Assembly (NCBI GenBank): GCA_016763975.1
Contig: JAESSS010000096.1
Coordinates: 1 to 49,477 of the forward strand
Source of the DNA: Candidatus Altimarinota bacterium
GTDB lineage: Bacteria > Patescibacteriota > Gracilibacteria > UBA1369 > LOWO2-01-FULL-3
Reading direction: 5' to 3'
Length of the DNA: 49,477 nt
Every line of letters begins with the position of its first letter. Within the stretch, counting starts at the first letter, position 1. Shown here in pieces: positions 23,554 through 32,582 of the stretch. The notes under the pieces are model-generated. The model saw only the letters and a list, made by a program, of their open reading frames with translations. It did not search any database and had not been told where the DNA came from. The position numbers and the translations under genes are program-made.

Positions 23554-23889
23554 TTGACGGGAGTTTCGTCTTGATTGTTGTTGTAATGCCATCCATCTAG
23601 CTTGTTCAGCCATTTGTGCTTTTTCAGCAACTTCCTGTGCAGCCGCCGCCGCTTGTCTTGCTGCATAAACAGCCTGTTGTGCTGCTAAATTATTTTCACG
23701 AATGGCTTCAGCCTCAGCTTCTTCCATTGAAATTCTTTTGCTTTCCGATTCAAAAAAACTGGCGGAAGTCCCAGAAAGCCCTTCCACAAACCTATAAATA
23801 TCAATTTTGTCGTGGATGTGATAACTACCACCAAGCACAATAGTAAGCAGTAGGAAGGTCGCCAAAAAATTTCTTGTATCTTTTCTCAT
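23539..23889 (-). CDS. Membrane-anchored Ala/Glu-rich coiled-coil protein, 116 aa
   Basis: Short cytoplasmic N-terminus (MRKDTRNF), one membrane helix (residues about 9-25, LATFLLLTIVLGGSYHI), then about 90 residues outside, with residues 53-100 (RISMEEAEAEAIRENNLAAQ, then AVYAARQAAAAAQEVAEKAQ) predicted as one long alpha-helical or coiled-coil rod and a Gln/Ser/Arg-rich end. No family recognised. It resembles small stalk or TolA-like proteins in composition only. It is convergent with the MsrQ-like gene, overlapping by 15 nt. Confidence 0.6.
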   Translation of the reverse strand: MRKDTRNFLATFLLLTIVLGGSYHIHDKIDIYRFVEGLSGTSASFFESESKRISMEEAEAEAIRENNLAAQQAVYAARQAAAAAQEVAEKAQMAEQARWMALQQQSRRNSRQSRAS

Positions 23890-23965
23890 AAATAATTTTG
23901 TTAATCATATATTACTACGCAGAAAACACCAAAGTTCTTTCATGGAAAATTATGAGCAAAATTGC

Positions 23966-23993
23966 TTGCATAAAGCGATAAGATTGCTATGAT
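23966..23993 (+). promoter_or_regulatory. Putative promoter of the RRM gene
   Basis: TTGCAT (23966-23971), 16-nt spacer, TATGAT (23988-23993). Transcription would start near 24000, leaving a 5' leader of about 110 nt before the ATG at 24109. The rest of the 219-nt gap (23890-24108) shows no ORF. A leader this long is unusual in this window and is typical of cold-regulated mRNAs. Confidence 0.5.
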
Positions 23994-24108
23994 CTGCAAG
24001 AACGTTAGTATTAGTTTTATGTCAGTAGTTAGGTGTGCACAGTTTAATCACTAATTTTGCATAGAAATAAGAACAGTTCGCAAAATTTATCCTTTATCCA
24101 CACTTAAG

Positions 24109-24360
24109 ATGGCTAAAAAACTATTTATCGGAAACATCTCTTGGGGAATCAAGAGTGACCAACTACGCGAAGCTTTCGCAGAATTTGGTGATATCGAAGA
24201 CGCAGTTGTACTAGAAGACAAATTCACTGGTAGATCTAGAGGATTTGGATTCGTTACATTCACAAACGACGAAGACGGTGACAAAGCTGTTGAAGCAATG
24301 CACGAAAAAGAACTAGACGGAAGAGAGCTCGTTGTAAACGAAGCTCGTCCACGTGACTAG
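24109..24360 (+). CDS. RRM-domain RNA-binding protein
   Basis: 83 aa, one complete RNA recognition motif. RNP2 is KLFIGNISWG (residues 4-13) and RNP1 is RGFGFVTF (residues 43-50), both with their aromatic RNA-stacking residues. The bacterial single-RRM proteins of this kind (Rbp family, cyanobacteria and others) bind U-rich RNA and often rise in the cold; that role here is inferred. The chain ends soon after the fold (LVVNEARPRD), lacking the Gly-rich tail of some relatives. It is a single-gene unit with its own promoter and a terminator hairpin right after the stop. Confidence 0.95.
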   Translation: MAKKLFIGNISWGIKSDQLREAFAEFGDIEDAVVLEDKFTGRSRGFGFVTFTNDEDGDKAVEAMHEKELDGRELVVNEARPRD

Positions 24361-24372
24361 TAAAAAATTTAG

Positions 24373-24412
24373 CAGGATATGGAATGTGTGCAGTTCTCTA
24401 TCCTGTTTTTTT
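24373..24412 (+). terminator. Rho-independent terminator after the RRM gene
   Basis: CAGGATA (24373-24379) pairs with TATCCTG (24399-24405), followed by seven T. The loop is 19 nt. It begins 12 nt after the stop codon and overlaps the 3' end of the convergent glycosyltransferase gene by two bases. Confidence 0.7.
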
Positions 24413-25460
24413 ATGTCTGCAACAAAGACCTAAAACACTTCACCAGCTGATCAGCACTTTTCGCCCAATCATATTTTTTTGCTACGCTGGAAGAATCCAC
24501 CATTTTGCCTTCCATCTTTTCTCGCAAACTATCATCACTACCCACATAAACCGCCCCATCCTCAGCCACCTCGTGATGAACAGGAATATCTGACAATATC
24601 AGAGGAGCACCGGCATTTGCCGCCTCTACAACCGGAATATTAAAACCTTCATATTTAGACAAAGAAACAAAAGCCCCACAGCCTGAATACAAAGCCGCCA
24701 ACTCTTCTTCACTGAGGAAACCAGTTTTGATCACACCATCAGCTTCATCAAAACTCTCATACAAAGAACTATCAAAAAGTTTGCCACCAGCCAAAACCAA
24801 AGGCCATTTCTTGGAACGTTCACTCACTAGGCGCGCCACATTTTTGCGATCATCATAACCACCGACATAGAGGAAATATTTACCACTATCCACTCCCAAT
24901 TTCTTCAAAATACCAGAAGCCCCTCCAGAGCCATAAACATCAGCAGCATCATTGTAAATCACCTGCACTTTGTCAGCCGCAACTCCACAAAGTTCTACTA
25001 TTTCACCTTTAGAAAATTCCGAAACGGTCAAAACCAAATCTGCTGCAGCCACAGCCTTTCGACTCATCTTGTGATACATCTTGGACAAAAATCCTCGTCT
25101 ATATTTCGCTAATTTCCAAGGAATACAATCGTGCACCGAAACCACCGTCGGCACAGTCCAGTCACGCGTCCAAGGATTGCATGCATAAGTAAACCAAGCC
25201 AAATCCACGCCTTCTTTTACAAAAAATTCACTGACTTTGATTTGTTCCCAATAAGTTTTGAGCACACCAGCCGTGCCCATCCTTCCTTGCGGCACAACAA
25301 CAATTTGCACTCGATCACCAAAATCATAATCAACTTTTTCAGCAACCACAGCCACAATATCTATGTCCATCTTGCCCAGCTCCTTCAATAGACCAATAGT
25401 ATATTGCCCAATTCCAGTATAGGGTTTTGCCAAAAATCTCGCATTGATACCAATTTTCAT
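24411..25460 (-). CDS. Glycosyltransferase family 4 (GT-B)
   Basis: 349 aa. Transfers a sugar from a nucleotide donor, probably onto a lipid or surface glycan; the exact sugar cannot be told. The N-terminus MKIGINARFLAKPYTGIGQY is the usual GT4 opening with the glycine-rich acceptor-side loop. The donor-binding half shows KYFLYVGGYDDRKNVARLV (residues about 190-208) and the E-x7-E motif in KYEGFNIPVVEAANAGAPLI (residues about 265-284). It overlaps murG by 4 nt and follows ftsW and murG on the same strand, so a cell-wall or surface-polymer role is likely. Confidence 0.9.
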   Translation of the reverse strand: MKIGINARFLAKPYTGIGQYTIGLLKELGKMDIDIVAVVAEKVDYDFGDRVQIVVVPQGRMGTAGVLKTYWEQIKVSEFFVKEGVDLAWFTYACNPWTRDWTVPTVVSVHDCIPWKLAKYRRGFLSKMYHKMSRKAVAAADLVLTVSEFSKGEIVELCGVAADKVQVIYNDAADVYGSGGASGILKKLGVDSGKYFLYVGGYDDRKNVARLVSERSKKWPLVLAGGKLFDSSLYESFDEADGVIKTGFLSEEELAALYSGCGAFVSLSKYEGFNIPVVEAANAGAPLILSDIPVHHEVAEDGAVYVGSDDSLREKMEGKMVDSSSVAKKYDWAKSADQLVKCFRSLLQT

Positions 25461-26446
25461 TTTTTCAGGATTACATCAACAATTTTCCCCAAACTATTTA
25501 TGAATTTACCAGAAATTTTCCCGTCACATGCCATCCTCATCGCACTCAAAAAATCTTCATCAGAAAACTTTCCACTCAACACCGACCATCCCATGCGCCC
25601 AGCAAAAATCCTCGCATTTTCAGCCTGATCACCACGACTACCCGAACCAATCGGGATCACCAGCGCCTTCTTCTTTAATGCCGCAATTTCAGCCAAAGAA
25701 TTAGCTCCACCACGCGTCACCACCAACTCCGTCATCGCATAAACATCCCGCAACTGCGCATCCAAATATTCATACTGAACATATCCTCTTTTTTTCACCC
25801 CAATATCTAATTTTCCCCGGCCACAAATATGAACCACCTGGAATTTCTTCAAAATCTCATTCAAATTTTCACGAATCAATCGATTAACCTGCAAAGCTCC
25901 CTGACTTCCTCCCATCACCAAAATCACCGGCCGATGTTTGTCCAAACCTGTAAACTTGCGCCCAGCATCCGCCGAGCCTTTTAAAACCGAGCTCCTTACA
26001 ATATTCCCAATATCAGAACTAAGCAAAACTTCCGAAGCAAAACGAGAAGACATCTTGTTGGCCAATCCCATCGTCGAATCCAATTCATGCAAAATAATTC
26101 GCAGCCCCAACATCTTGGCAGCCATCACTACTGGAAAACTGACATATCCACCAACGCTAAAAACCACATCAGCACCAAATTCACGGAGTACACGACGCGC
26201 CTGCCAAACTCCACGTGGAATCCGAAACGCATCTTTTACATTTTCTAAAGAAAAATACCTTCTCAATTTCCCACACATCACTCCCTCAAAACGCACACCC
26301 ACACGCTCAATCATCGCGCGTTCCGGCCCACGCACAGATCCCACATACAAAAGCTCATGATCACCTCGCTCACGAAGCTCATCAATCACCGCAATATTCG
26401 GAATCACATGCCCGCCTGTTCCACCTCCTGTAAGTACGATTCTCAT
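25457..26446 (-). CDS. murG: UDP-GlcNAc:lipid I GlcNAc transferase MurG
   Basis: 329 aa. Adds GlcNAc to lipid I to give lipid II at the inner face of the membrane. The N-terminal loop RIVLTGGGTGGHVIPNIAVI is diagnostic; further motifs are DVVFSVGGYVSFPVVMAA (about 95-112), RPVILVMGGSQGALQVNRLI (about 170-190) and ELVVTRGGANSLAEIAALKK (about 240-260). It is a little shorter than the usual 350-360 residues, mostly at the C-terminus. It lies 33 nt after ftsW and overlaps the GT4 gene by 4 nt, so this is a small divided remnant of a dcw-type cluster. Confidence 0.95.
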   Translation of the reverse strand: MRIVLTGGGTGGHVIPNIAVIDELRERGDHELLYVGSVRGPERAMIERVGVRFEGVMCGKLRRYFSLENVKDAFRIPRGVWQARRVLREFGADVVFSVGGYVSFPVVMAAKMLGLRIILHELDSTMGLANKMSSRFASEVLLSSDIGNIVRSSVLKGSADAGRKFTGLDKHRPVILVMGGSQGALQVNRLIRENLNEILKKFQVVHICGRGKLDIGVKKRGYVQYEYLDAQLRDVYAMTELVVTRGGANSLAEIAALKKKALVIPIGSGSRGDQAENARIFAGRMGWSVLSGKFSDEDFLSAMRMACDGKISGKFINSLGKIVDVILKK

Positions 26447-26479
26447 GACTGCAAGAATAGCTCAAAAATGGCAGCAAAT

Positions 26480-27694
26480 CTAGCTCCTACGATACTTTCT
26501 TCTGCTCGTACTCGCCCTCCTTGTAGCTATGCGCCTAGTAGTAGAACGAACATGATAAGAAGTGTTTTCAGAAATTTTCAGCAAAATACCAATGCCCATC
26601 AACGAAGTCACCAGCGATGAACCTCCATAACTAATAAAAGGCAAGGTTATCCCTGTTACCGGAAAGAGCGCCGTATTCACAGCGATATTTATGAAAGCTT
26701 GCACAACAATCCAGGTGGTAATACCCACCGCCGTATACATTTCGAAATCATTTTTGGCATGGTTCGCAATCGTATATCCCCGTAGAGCAATAACAAAATA
26801 AGCCAAAATTATGAAAATTATTCTTATAAAACCCAACTCCTCAGCCGAAGCCGCAAAAATAAAATCATCACTGGCCTGTGGCAGCCAATACGATTTCTGA
26901 ATACCTTGGGTCAGGCCTTTACCAAAAAACCCACCACTTCCCACCGCAATATTTGCTTGCTGTGATTGCCAACAATAATCTTCGATACAATCCTCATCCA
27001 CCCTAGTAAAACCCTGAAAACGTTCACGCACATGCGGCACCGTCGAAATCACCACTATCACCCCAATCATCGCCACCATAAAGCCCAAAGCCAAGTGCCT
27101 CCACTGTGCCCCCGCAATCACATACATACAAACAGCGATCAAACCAATCACCAGTGTAGATCCATAATCATTCTGCAAAATAACCGGCAACATCACCATT
27201 CCGGAAATAATACAGAAGGGGATGAAGCCATCCGCAAAACTATCCACAGAATCTTTTTTCTTAGAAAACCAAAACGCCAAATAGAGAATAATCGATAATT
27301 TCGCCAACTCACTCGGCTGCAGCGAGGTATTAAAAATCGTCAGCCAACTCGTAGCAATCGTGTCATAAGAACTTCCACTAACTAGTACAAATATCAAAAG
27401 CCCCACTATCCCCACAAAAAACAGTCCTGATATTTTCTTCCAAAACTTAATCGGCAATTTATACGCCACAAAAAAGGCTACTAACGCAGCCGCAAGCCTC
27501 ATTAGATGTTTTTTGAATAACAAATAACAATCCACGTTGGCATCACTACAACTTGGATACAAAACTCCCGGCGCAGAGAGCGAAATCGACTTAGGTACGC
27601 CAATACTCGTAATCATCACCAATCCAAAAATCACTAAAAAAAACACAGTCAGTGCCAAAGTATGATCAAATTTCAAAGCCTTTCTCATGGTCAA
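26480..27694 (-). CDS. ftsW: SEDS-family cell-division/peptidoglycan polymerase FtsW
   Basis: 404 aa, about ten membrane helices. SEDS proteins polymerise lipid II glycan chains. Key stretches: HDTLA-like opening [20 protein letters not shown], the [21 protein letters not shown] region with the family's QPSE(L/F)AK motif ([12 protein letters not shown]), [12 protein letters not shown], and [20 protein letters not shown] with [17 protein letters not shown]. The position before murG supports FtsW over RodA. The C-terminus is Arg/Ser-rich. Start is 27694 (MTMRKALKF) or 27688. It is divergent from lspA. Confidence 0.93.
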   Translation of the reverse strand: MTMRKALKFDHTLALTVFFLVIFGLVMITSIGVPKSISLSAPGVLYPSCSDANVDCYLLFKKHLMRLAAALVAFFVAYKLPIKFWKKISGLFFVGIVGLLIFVLVSGSSYDTIATSWLTIFNTSLQPSELAKLSIILYLAFWFSKKKDSVDSFADGFIPFCIISGMVMLPVILQNDYGSTLVIGLIAVCMYVIAGAQWRHLALGFMVAMIGVIVVISTVPHVRERFQGFTRVDEDCIEDYCWQSQQANIAVGSGGFFGKGLTQGIQKSYWLPQASDDFIFAASAEELGFIRIIFIILAYFVIALRGYTIANHAKNDFEMYTAVGITTWIVVQAFINIAVNTALFPVTGITLPFISYGGSSLVTSLMGIGILLKISENTSYHVRSTTRRIATRRASTSRRKYRRS

Positions 27695-27723
27695 ATACTA
27701 ATGGCTCAGCTACACTAAAGTCC

Positions 27724-28143
27724 ATGAAAAAAGTGACATTACAGATTGCGCTACTCTCGATTTTCTTGGTGATTACAGACCAAGTCAGTAAATATTGGAT
27801 TGTACAAAACGGCTTTTTCATCAAAAATGACGGTATCGCTTTTGGTATAGATCTCCCAATGGCAGTGATCCTCACTGCAAATATTGTCTTGCTGGCATAC
27901 GTTTCCTATCTTTTTGCCCAAGAATTTAATCTCAAAAACAAAATCTCTCAAATTGCCCTCGCCATGATTATTGGTGGTGGCATTGGCAACCTCATCGATC
28001 GTTTGATGCAGGGTTATGTAGTGGATTTTATTTTCATTTGGAGCTATCCAGCATTCAACCTAGCCGACGTCTATATCACCCTCGGCGTATTGCTGATATT
28101 GGCTTTTTATGGTAGAATAAGGGGAATTAAAAAGCACACATGA
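27724..28143 (+). CDS. lspA: Lipoprotein signal peptidase (signal peptidase II)
   Basis: 139 aa from ATG 27724; an upstream in-frame start at 27652 would add 24 residues that overlap ftsW and precede the natural first membrane helix, so it was rejected. Cuts the signal peptide from prolipoproteins after lipid attachment. Four membrane helices; catalytic Asp pair in [17 protein letters not shown] and [12 protein letters not shown]-terminal [11 protein letters not shown] and NDGIAFGI motifs. A TACACT box 7 nt before the ATG again suggests a leaderless mRNA. Several lipoproteins in the window are its likely substrates. It overlaps the next gene by 4 nt. Confidence 0.95.
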   Translation: MKKVTLQIALLSIFLVITDQVSKYWIVQNGFFIKNDGIAFGIDLPMAVILTANIVLLAYVSYLFAQEFNLKNKISQIALAMIIGGGIGNLIDRLMQGYVVDFIFIWSYPAFNLADVYITLGVLLILAFYGRIRGIKKHT

Positions 28144-28928
28144 ATCAAGAAAATTCAATTGGCCCAGCAAAAATTCCTTTCACAACTTTTTTGTTAAAGA
28201 TCTTGGCTGGAACAGGTGGAGGAGTAGTGGGAACCCTGGTTCTCGTACTTATTTTCTTGCTCGCTAATTCAGTTTTGACCCCTTTGAGCGGCAACTTCGC
28301 TACTGGGGATTACATTTCACCAATTTTCATCTTTTTATTGATGATAATGGTTTTTCTTTCTTCTACAGTAGGCAACATGCTTTCTGTATTTCTGCTCGCA
28401 CTTACCGAACCGGAAAAATACAAAAGAAAAGCCACAGCGGTCACTCAAGTTTTTATCGTCAGTTTGGTGATATTTCTTGTAATGGTTCCGGTGTATTTCC
28501 TCACTACAAGTATTGATGTATCCGTAACAGCTTATGCCGTTGCCCTACACATTATCATTTCAGCGCAAGTATCAGCCATTATTTTGGAAATAATCTCAAA
28601 CTACAAACACGCATTAGTAGGTGTTTATGGAGTGACATTTTCTATTCTGGTCGCAGCTGGCCTACTCTTCGGTATCGCCGGTCTCACAGACTATTCCGCA
28701 GCAATTCTCCTCTTTATCGCTCTGCCGGTTGTCTGGGGCTCTATTGCCTTCACACAAAGTGTGGTGACTATGATTTACGGTTGGTTTGCTAGAGTTTATG
28801 ACAAAGACTTCCTCGCCTCAGAAACCTTTTATGGCAAGGATTATGGCAAAGAACTAGAAACACCACAGCAAAAAAGCGAGAATAAGGCCAAAGACGAAAA
28901 AGGTGCCGACTTCTTGAGGAATAACTAG
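28140..28928 (+). CDS. Multi-spanning membrane protein, unknown, 262 aa
   Basis: About six membrane helices (for example [111 protein letters not shown]) and a charged cytoplasmic tail of about 45 residues at the C-terminus. No catalytic motif or named family recognised; similar unknown membrane proteins follow lspA in other CPR genomes as far as I recall, without proof here. It is translationally coupled to lspA by an ATGA overlap and convergent with the small membrane gene at 28930. Confidence 0.68.
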   Translation: MNQENSIGPAKIPFTTFLLKILAGTGGGVVGTLVLVLIFLLANSVLTPLSGNFATGDYISPIFIFLLMIMVFLSSTVGNMLSVFLLALTEPEKYKRKATAVTQVFIVSLVIFLVMVPVYFLTTSIDVSVTAYAVALHIIISAQVSAIILEIISNYKHALVGVYGVTFSILVAAGLLFGIAGLTDYSAAILLFIALPVVWGSIAFTQSVVTMIYGWFARVYDKDFLASETFYGKDYGKELETPQQKSENKAKDEKGADFLRNN

Positions 28929-28929
28929 T

Positions 28930-29286
28930 CTATTTCCTCCATTTCAGCGGATAATAAACGAATGATACTAATAACCACACTAGGCTTAGTAGAAACAAAA
29001 TGCCCATATCTAAAATAAGCCACAAGAAGAGCAATCCTATACCATCTATAGAATGTAGTGTGACAAGGAGTAGGGCAATCGTAGTGCAGAATGTGAATAA
29101 GAGGGCAAAAGCTTTATGGAAAGTTTCGATCTTAGAGCTAATGATTAATTTTCCAAGCAAGCCATAGGACAGCAAGAACAGCAATAAAATAATCATTTCA
29201 GCATAGGAATAAAGCCCAAGCGCCTTGTATAAAAACAGGGCCAAAATTAATTGTGTCACAATCCCGAGCCAATATATTATTTTCAT
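28930..29286 (-). CDS. Small membrane protein, unknown, 118 aa
   Basis: The frame opens at 29343, but the ATG at 29286 (MKIIYWLGIVTQLILALFLY) overlaps the aroE stop as ATGA and starts directly with a membrane helix, so it is the better start. Four membrane helices fill almost the whole protein, with a short basic end (YYPLKWRK). No family recognised. The coupling to aroE may only reflect genome compaction. It ends 2 nt from the stop of the convergent 262-aa membrane gene. Confidence 0.62.
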   Translation of the reverse strand: MKIIYWLGIVTQLILALFLYKALGLYSYAEMIILLLFLLSYGLLGKLIISSKIETFHKAFALLFTFCTTIALLLVTLHSIDGIGLLFLWLILDMGILFLLSLVWLLVSFVYYPLKWRK

Positions 29287-30065
29287 AATGCGTTGGTTAA
29301 AGCCTCCCTCATCACTTCTACAGGAGCTTCTTGATCTGTCCAAATTTTGAATTGCTCCACTGCTTGATACAAAAGCATTTTTTCCCCAGTAATAATTTCC
29401 TTTCCAGCCGCCTCAGCCGCCACCAGCAGGGGAGTCATCAGTGGTTTATAAACAATGTCCATTACTTTATCAAAACCTTCCACAAATTCCGCCCCACACA
29501 AATCCTCCAACACCGCATCCGGCTTCACAGTCCAAATAGAAGTCGCTTGAATCAAAACATCAGCACTCATAGAAAAATCCCCAACACTACAGCCAAATTC
29601 ACTAGCCAGCGCCGCAGCCTTCTCTTCATTACGAGCAACTACAAAAACCTCAGCTCCAGCCTGAACCAATCCATAAACAATTGCCCTCGCCGCCCCACCA
29701 GCACCCAAAACAACAACCTTCAAACCGGAAACGCCGCCCAACGCCGCTAAAGCACCAAGATGGTCAGTATTGTATCCATACAAATGCCCGCCTTTATTCA
29801 AAACTGTATTCACCGCTCCAATCGTCCGCGCATCTTCCGACACCTCGTGCAACTGGTCGATGATCACTTCTTTGTAGGGTAGAGAAACAGACAGTCCGGA
29901 AATCGGCTCACTCGCAACCCGCTGCATAAAGTCAGCAAATTCGTTTTCTGGAATATCAAAGGCACGATACTGAGCATCAATTCCTAGCTCACGAAAGGCA
30001 GCGTTGTGCATCACCGGTGACAGTGAATGCCCTGCAGGATGAGCTAGGATTCCGTAGTTTTTCAT
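29283..30065 (-). CDS. aroE: Shikimate dehydrogenase
   Basis: 260 aa. Reduces 3-dehydroshikimate with NADPH in aromatic amino acid synthesis. The substrate pocket motifs are intact: SLSPVMHNAAFRELGID at the N-terminus, GLSVSLPYKEVIIDQL (catalytic Lys in the PYK, where most relatives have PxK), AVNTVLNKG and NTDHLGAL (catalytic Asp). The nucleotide fold shows VVLGAGGAARAIVYGLVQAG (about 113-132). The end GEKMLLYQAVEQFKIWTD is typical. It overlaps the SPFH gene upstream by 1 nt. No other shikimate genes are in the window. Confidence 0.95.
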   Translation of the reverse strand: MKNYGILAHPAGHSLSPVMHNAAFRELGIDAQYRAFDIPENEFADFMQRVASEPISGLSVSLPYKEVIIDQLHEVSEDARTIGAVNTVLNKGGHLYGYNTDHLGALAALGGVSGLKVVVLGAGGAARAIVYGLVQAGAEVFVVARNEEKAAALASEFGCSVGDFSMSADVLIQATSIWTVKPDAVLEDLCGAEFVEGFDKVMDIVYKPLMTPLLVAAEAAGKEIITGEKMLLYQAVEQFKIWTDQEAPVEVMREALTNAL

Positions 30066-30823
30066 TATTTTCCAAATTTTTCAGCAAATCCTTCCATTGC
30101 ACGCATCGCTTCGATCGGTACCATCCAAATAGTTGTATTTGAAGTATCAGAAGAAAGGTCATTGATAGATTGCAAAGTTCTCAAGTGTAATGCTCCTGGA
30201 GATTCAGCAAGAGTCTTGGCAGCTTGAGCTAGGTCGTTAGAAGCAGTTACTTCACCTTTTGCTTTGATAATTACTGCACGTCTTTCTCTCTCAGCTTCAG
30301 CTTCCTTGGCCATTGTTCTTTTGAGATCTTGTGGCAGTACTACATCTTTTAATTCCACAGCTTGTACATCAATTCCCCAAGGATCAGAGGCTTTATCGAC
30401 AATTTCTTTGATGCCAATAGCAATTTCGTCACGTTTCTTCAGTAAAGTGTCTAGAGTCACTGAACCCACAGCATTTCTCATCGTAGTTTGAGCCAACTGA
30501 CTTACTGCCCAATAAAAATTTTCCACTTCCAAAATTGCACGAGAAGCATCTTTTACTTTGTAATAAATAACCGCATTGATTCTAATCGAAATATTATCCT
30601 CAGTAATCGCTTCCTGATCAGGAACATCCACCGCTTTCACACGAATATCCACCTTTGTCATTTTCTGAAAAATCGGAATCACCAATCTCCATCCCGGCTC
30701 AACCAACTTAGTAAACTTACCCAAAGTAAACTTCACACCACGTTCATATTGTTTCACCTCACGAATAGAGATGAGCAGTATAAACAGTATAAATCCAATT
30801 CCATAAACCGATACAATATCCAT
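30065..30823 (-). CDS. SPFH/Band 7 (slipin/stomatin-like) membrane protein
   Basis: 252 aa. One N-terminal membrane helix (YGIGFILFILLISI, residues about 7-20), then the SPFH domain (REVKQYERGVKFTLGKFTKL, GWRLVIPIFQKMTKVDIR) and a coiled region (AKEAEAERERRAVIIKAKGE) through which these proteins form rings on the membrane. Function in bacteria is membrane organisation, often with an NfeD partner; no NfeD gene is seen near by. The length is typical of slipins. It overlaps aroE by 1 nt. Upstream is a 110-nt gap shared with the divergent mscS promoter. Confidence 0.94.
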   Translation of the reverse strand: MDIVSVYGIGFILFILLISIREVKQYERGVKFTLGKFTKLVEPGWRLVIPIFQKMTKVDIRVKAVDVPDQEAITEDNISIRINAVIYYKVKDASRAILEVENFYWAVSQLAQTTMRNAVGSVTLDTLLKKRDEIAIGIKEIVDKASDPWGIDVQAVELKDVVLPQDLKRTMAKEAEAERERRAVIIKAKGEVTASNDLAQAAKTLAESPGALHLRTLQSINDLSSDTSNTTIWMVPIEAMRAMEGFAEKFGK

Positions 30824-30880
30824 ATTTTTTTTGTTAATTAACTTCCCAGCAAAAATACACCATCCCTCTGCCCATCGCCA

Positions 30881-30909
30881 TTGAAAAAAAACTTAAAAAA
30901 TGGTATTAT
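30881..30909 (+). promoter_or_regulatory. Putative mscS promoter
   Basis: TTGAAA (30881-30886), 17-nt spacer, TATTAT (30904-30909); the ATG at 30934 follows 24 nt later. It is among the best-matching sigma70-type promoters in the window. No ribosome-binding site is seen in the leader. Confidence 0.6.
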
Positions 30910-30933
30910 ATATAGATTTATTAGAACCCAAAT

Positions 30934-31938
30934 ATGTTAAAAGCTTACGCAGTAGTGGTAAATGCAGAAGAAATAACCGGTGGCACAGCCTCAGAATTGG
31001 TGAAATTACTTGAGCTGATGCTTACTAAAATCCCACTTTGGATTGCAGCGGCTATTGTGATGGTTTTGGCTTTTGTTGTGGCAAAAATCGGTCGTGTAAT
31101 GGTCGAAAACAAGCTTGCTGAGCAGGGAATCGAGGAAGAGCACAAAGAAATTCAGATTCTTGGTGGACGCATGACTTATTCCATGATTTTGATTATTGGT
31201 GTTACGGTTTCGCTGAAAATTGCCGGAATCGACCTCACTACAATTTTGGCTGCAGTAGCCTTTGGTATTGGTTTCGCTTTAAAAGATCTGATTATGAACT
31301 TCCTAGCGGGAGTGATGATTTTGATTGGTCGCGACTTTTCTATTGGAGATTTCATCAATGTTGGTGGCACTCTGGGCAAGGTTGTAGCCATTCAGTCTCG
31401 TGTCACAATTTTGCAGGCGATTGATGGTACCAAGGTAATTGTGCCAAATGCCGAATTATTCAAGAAACAAGTTGTCTCTTACACTTCTAATCCTTTCCGT
31501 CGTCTTGAGGTGATTGTTTCGGTGGATTATCGCACAAACCTCGAAAATACTCTGAAAGTTTGTATGAAATCAGTAAAAGACACTAAGAAAATTCTCGCTC
31601 AACCTAAACCGGCAGTAATTATTGATAGATTTGAAGAAAGTTCAATTAGAATCAAAATTCGAGCCTGGGTAGAATCTAGAAGTGGTTGGATCAAAGTAAA
31701 ATCAAACCTAATCACTAATATCAAAAAAGGATTCGACGAACACGGTATTATTATCCCATTCCCAATTCGTACTATCGCTTACGACAAAGATATGGAATTT
31801 GCTGAAAAGATGATGGAGGAAGAGGTGAAGGTTGAAAAACCTGTAGCTCCTGAACCAGTAGCGACTCCAGTCCCACAGCCCGTACCAATCGCTCCAGGGC
31901 CGGAAGGGGAAGTGAAACCGACAGGCGAATCTAATTAG
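30934..31938 (+). CDS. mscS: MscS-family mechanosensitive ion channel
   Basis: 334 aa. Opens under membrane tension to release solutes. Three N-terminal membrane helices (residues about 25-115), with the pore-lining TM3 as VAFGIGFALKDLIMNFLAGV and the following GRDFSIGDFINVGGTLGKVV of the upper beta domain; the vestibule domain ends near residue 280 (IIIPFPIRTIAY). A Pro-rich acidic tail of about 45 residues (EKPVAPEPVATPVPQPVPIA) follows, unusual for the family. It is monocistronic or reads on into the transporter-like pseudogene 14 nt downstream. Confidence 0.95.
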   Translation: MLKAYAVVVNAEEITGGTASELVKLLELMLTKIPLWIAAAIVMVLAFVVAKIGRVMVENKLAEQGIEEEHKEIQILGGRMTYSMILIIGVTVSLKIAGIDLTTILAAVAFGIGFALKDLIMNFLAGVMILIGRDFSIGDFINVGGTLGKVVAIQSRVTILQAIDGTKVIVPNAELFKKQVVSYTSNPFRRLEVIVSVDYRTNLENTLKVCMKSVKDTKKILAQPKPAVIIDRFEESSIRIKIRAWVESRSGWIKVKSNLITNIKKGFDEHGIIIPFPIRTIAYDKDMEFAEKMMEEEVKVEKPVAPEPVATPVPQPVPIAPGPEGEVKPTGESN

Positions 31939-31952
31939 GGTATAGTGCAGTT

Positions 31953-32545
31953 ATGCTAAAGTACATCGTTTTTATTGGTGCCGCAGTTCATCTATTCGGA
32001 GTTGCTCTTTATATAAAAGATACGATTAGAGGTGATGCCAAACCCAATAGGGTTACATGGTTGGTTTGGATGATAGCTCCTATGATTGCGACCGCAGCAG
32101 CCATATCGGACGGTGTCGGATGGGCAGTTTTACCGGTTTTCATGGCTGGTTTTGGACCTTTATTGGTTCTTATCGCGTCATTTCTTAATCCTGAGTCTTA
32201 TTGGGAATTAAAAAGAACAGATTATCTTTTCTTATACTGTCTATTTTAGCTCTAGTTTTTTGGGGTATTACTCAAGTTGCTTTGGTAGCAATATTCTTCG
32301 CAATTTTGAGCGAAATTTTTGGAGCGATCCCCACGGTTATCAAGTCATGGAAATATCCAAAAACTGAATCAAGAGTTGCTTATCTGACATCCCTTTTCAG
32401 CGCCCTAACAAGCTTCTTTGCAATGAAGAGTTTTAATTTTTCAGAACTGGCTTTTCCGTTATATTTAGTACTACTCAATTCCATATTGGTGTTTGCTCTT
32501 TATGTAATGCCAATAATTAGACAAAGAAAAAACCCCCATAAATGA
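31953..32545 (+). pseudogene. SemiSWEET/PQ-loop-like transporter, split by a frameshift
   Basis: Two overlapping ORFs (31953-32249, 98 aa; 32201-32545, 114 aa) together make one protein of about 197 residues with about seven membrane helices in two similar halves. Half one has DAKPNRVTWLVWMIAPM, half two has VAIFFAILSEIFGAIPTVIK, as in sugar-transporter PQ-loop proteins. The frame change falls at the A5 run 32209-32213: gaa-tta-aaa-aga becomes ELKKNRL if one more A is present or if the ribosome slips back one base on AAA. Either a one-base error, a true mutation or a -1 frameshift explains it. Confidence 0.7.
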
Positions 32546-32582
32546 GGGCAAAAATCTTGATCAGTAAGCAAATATAAAAGCC

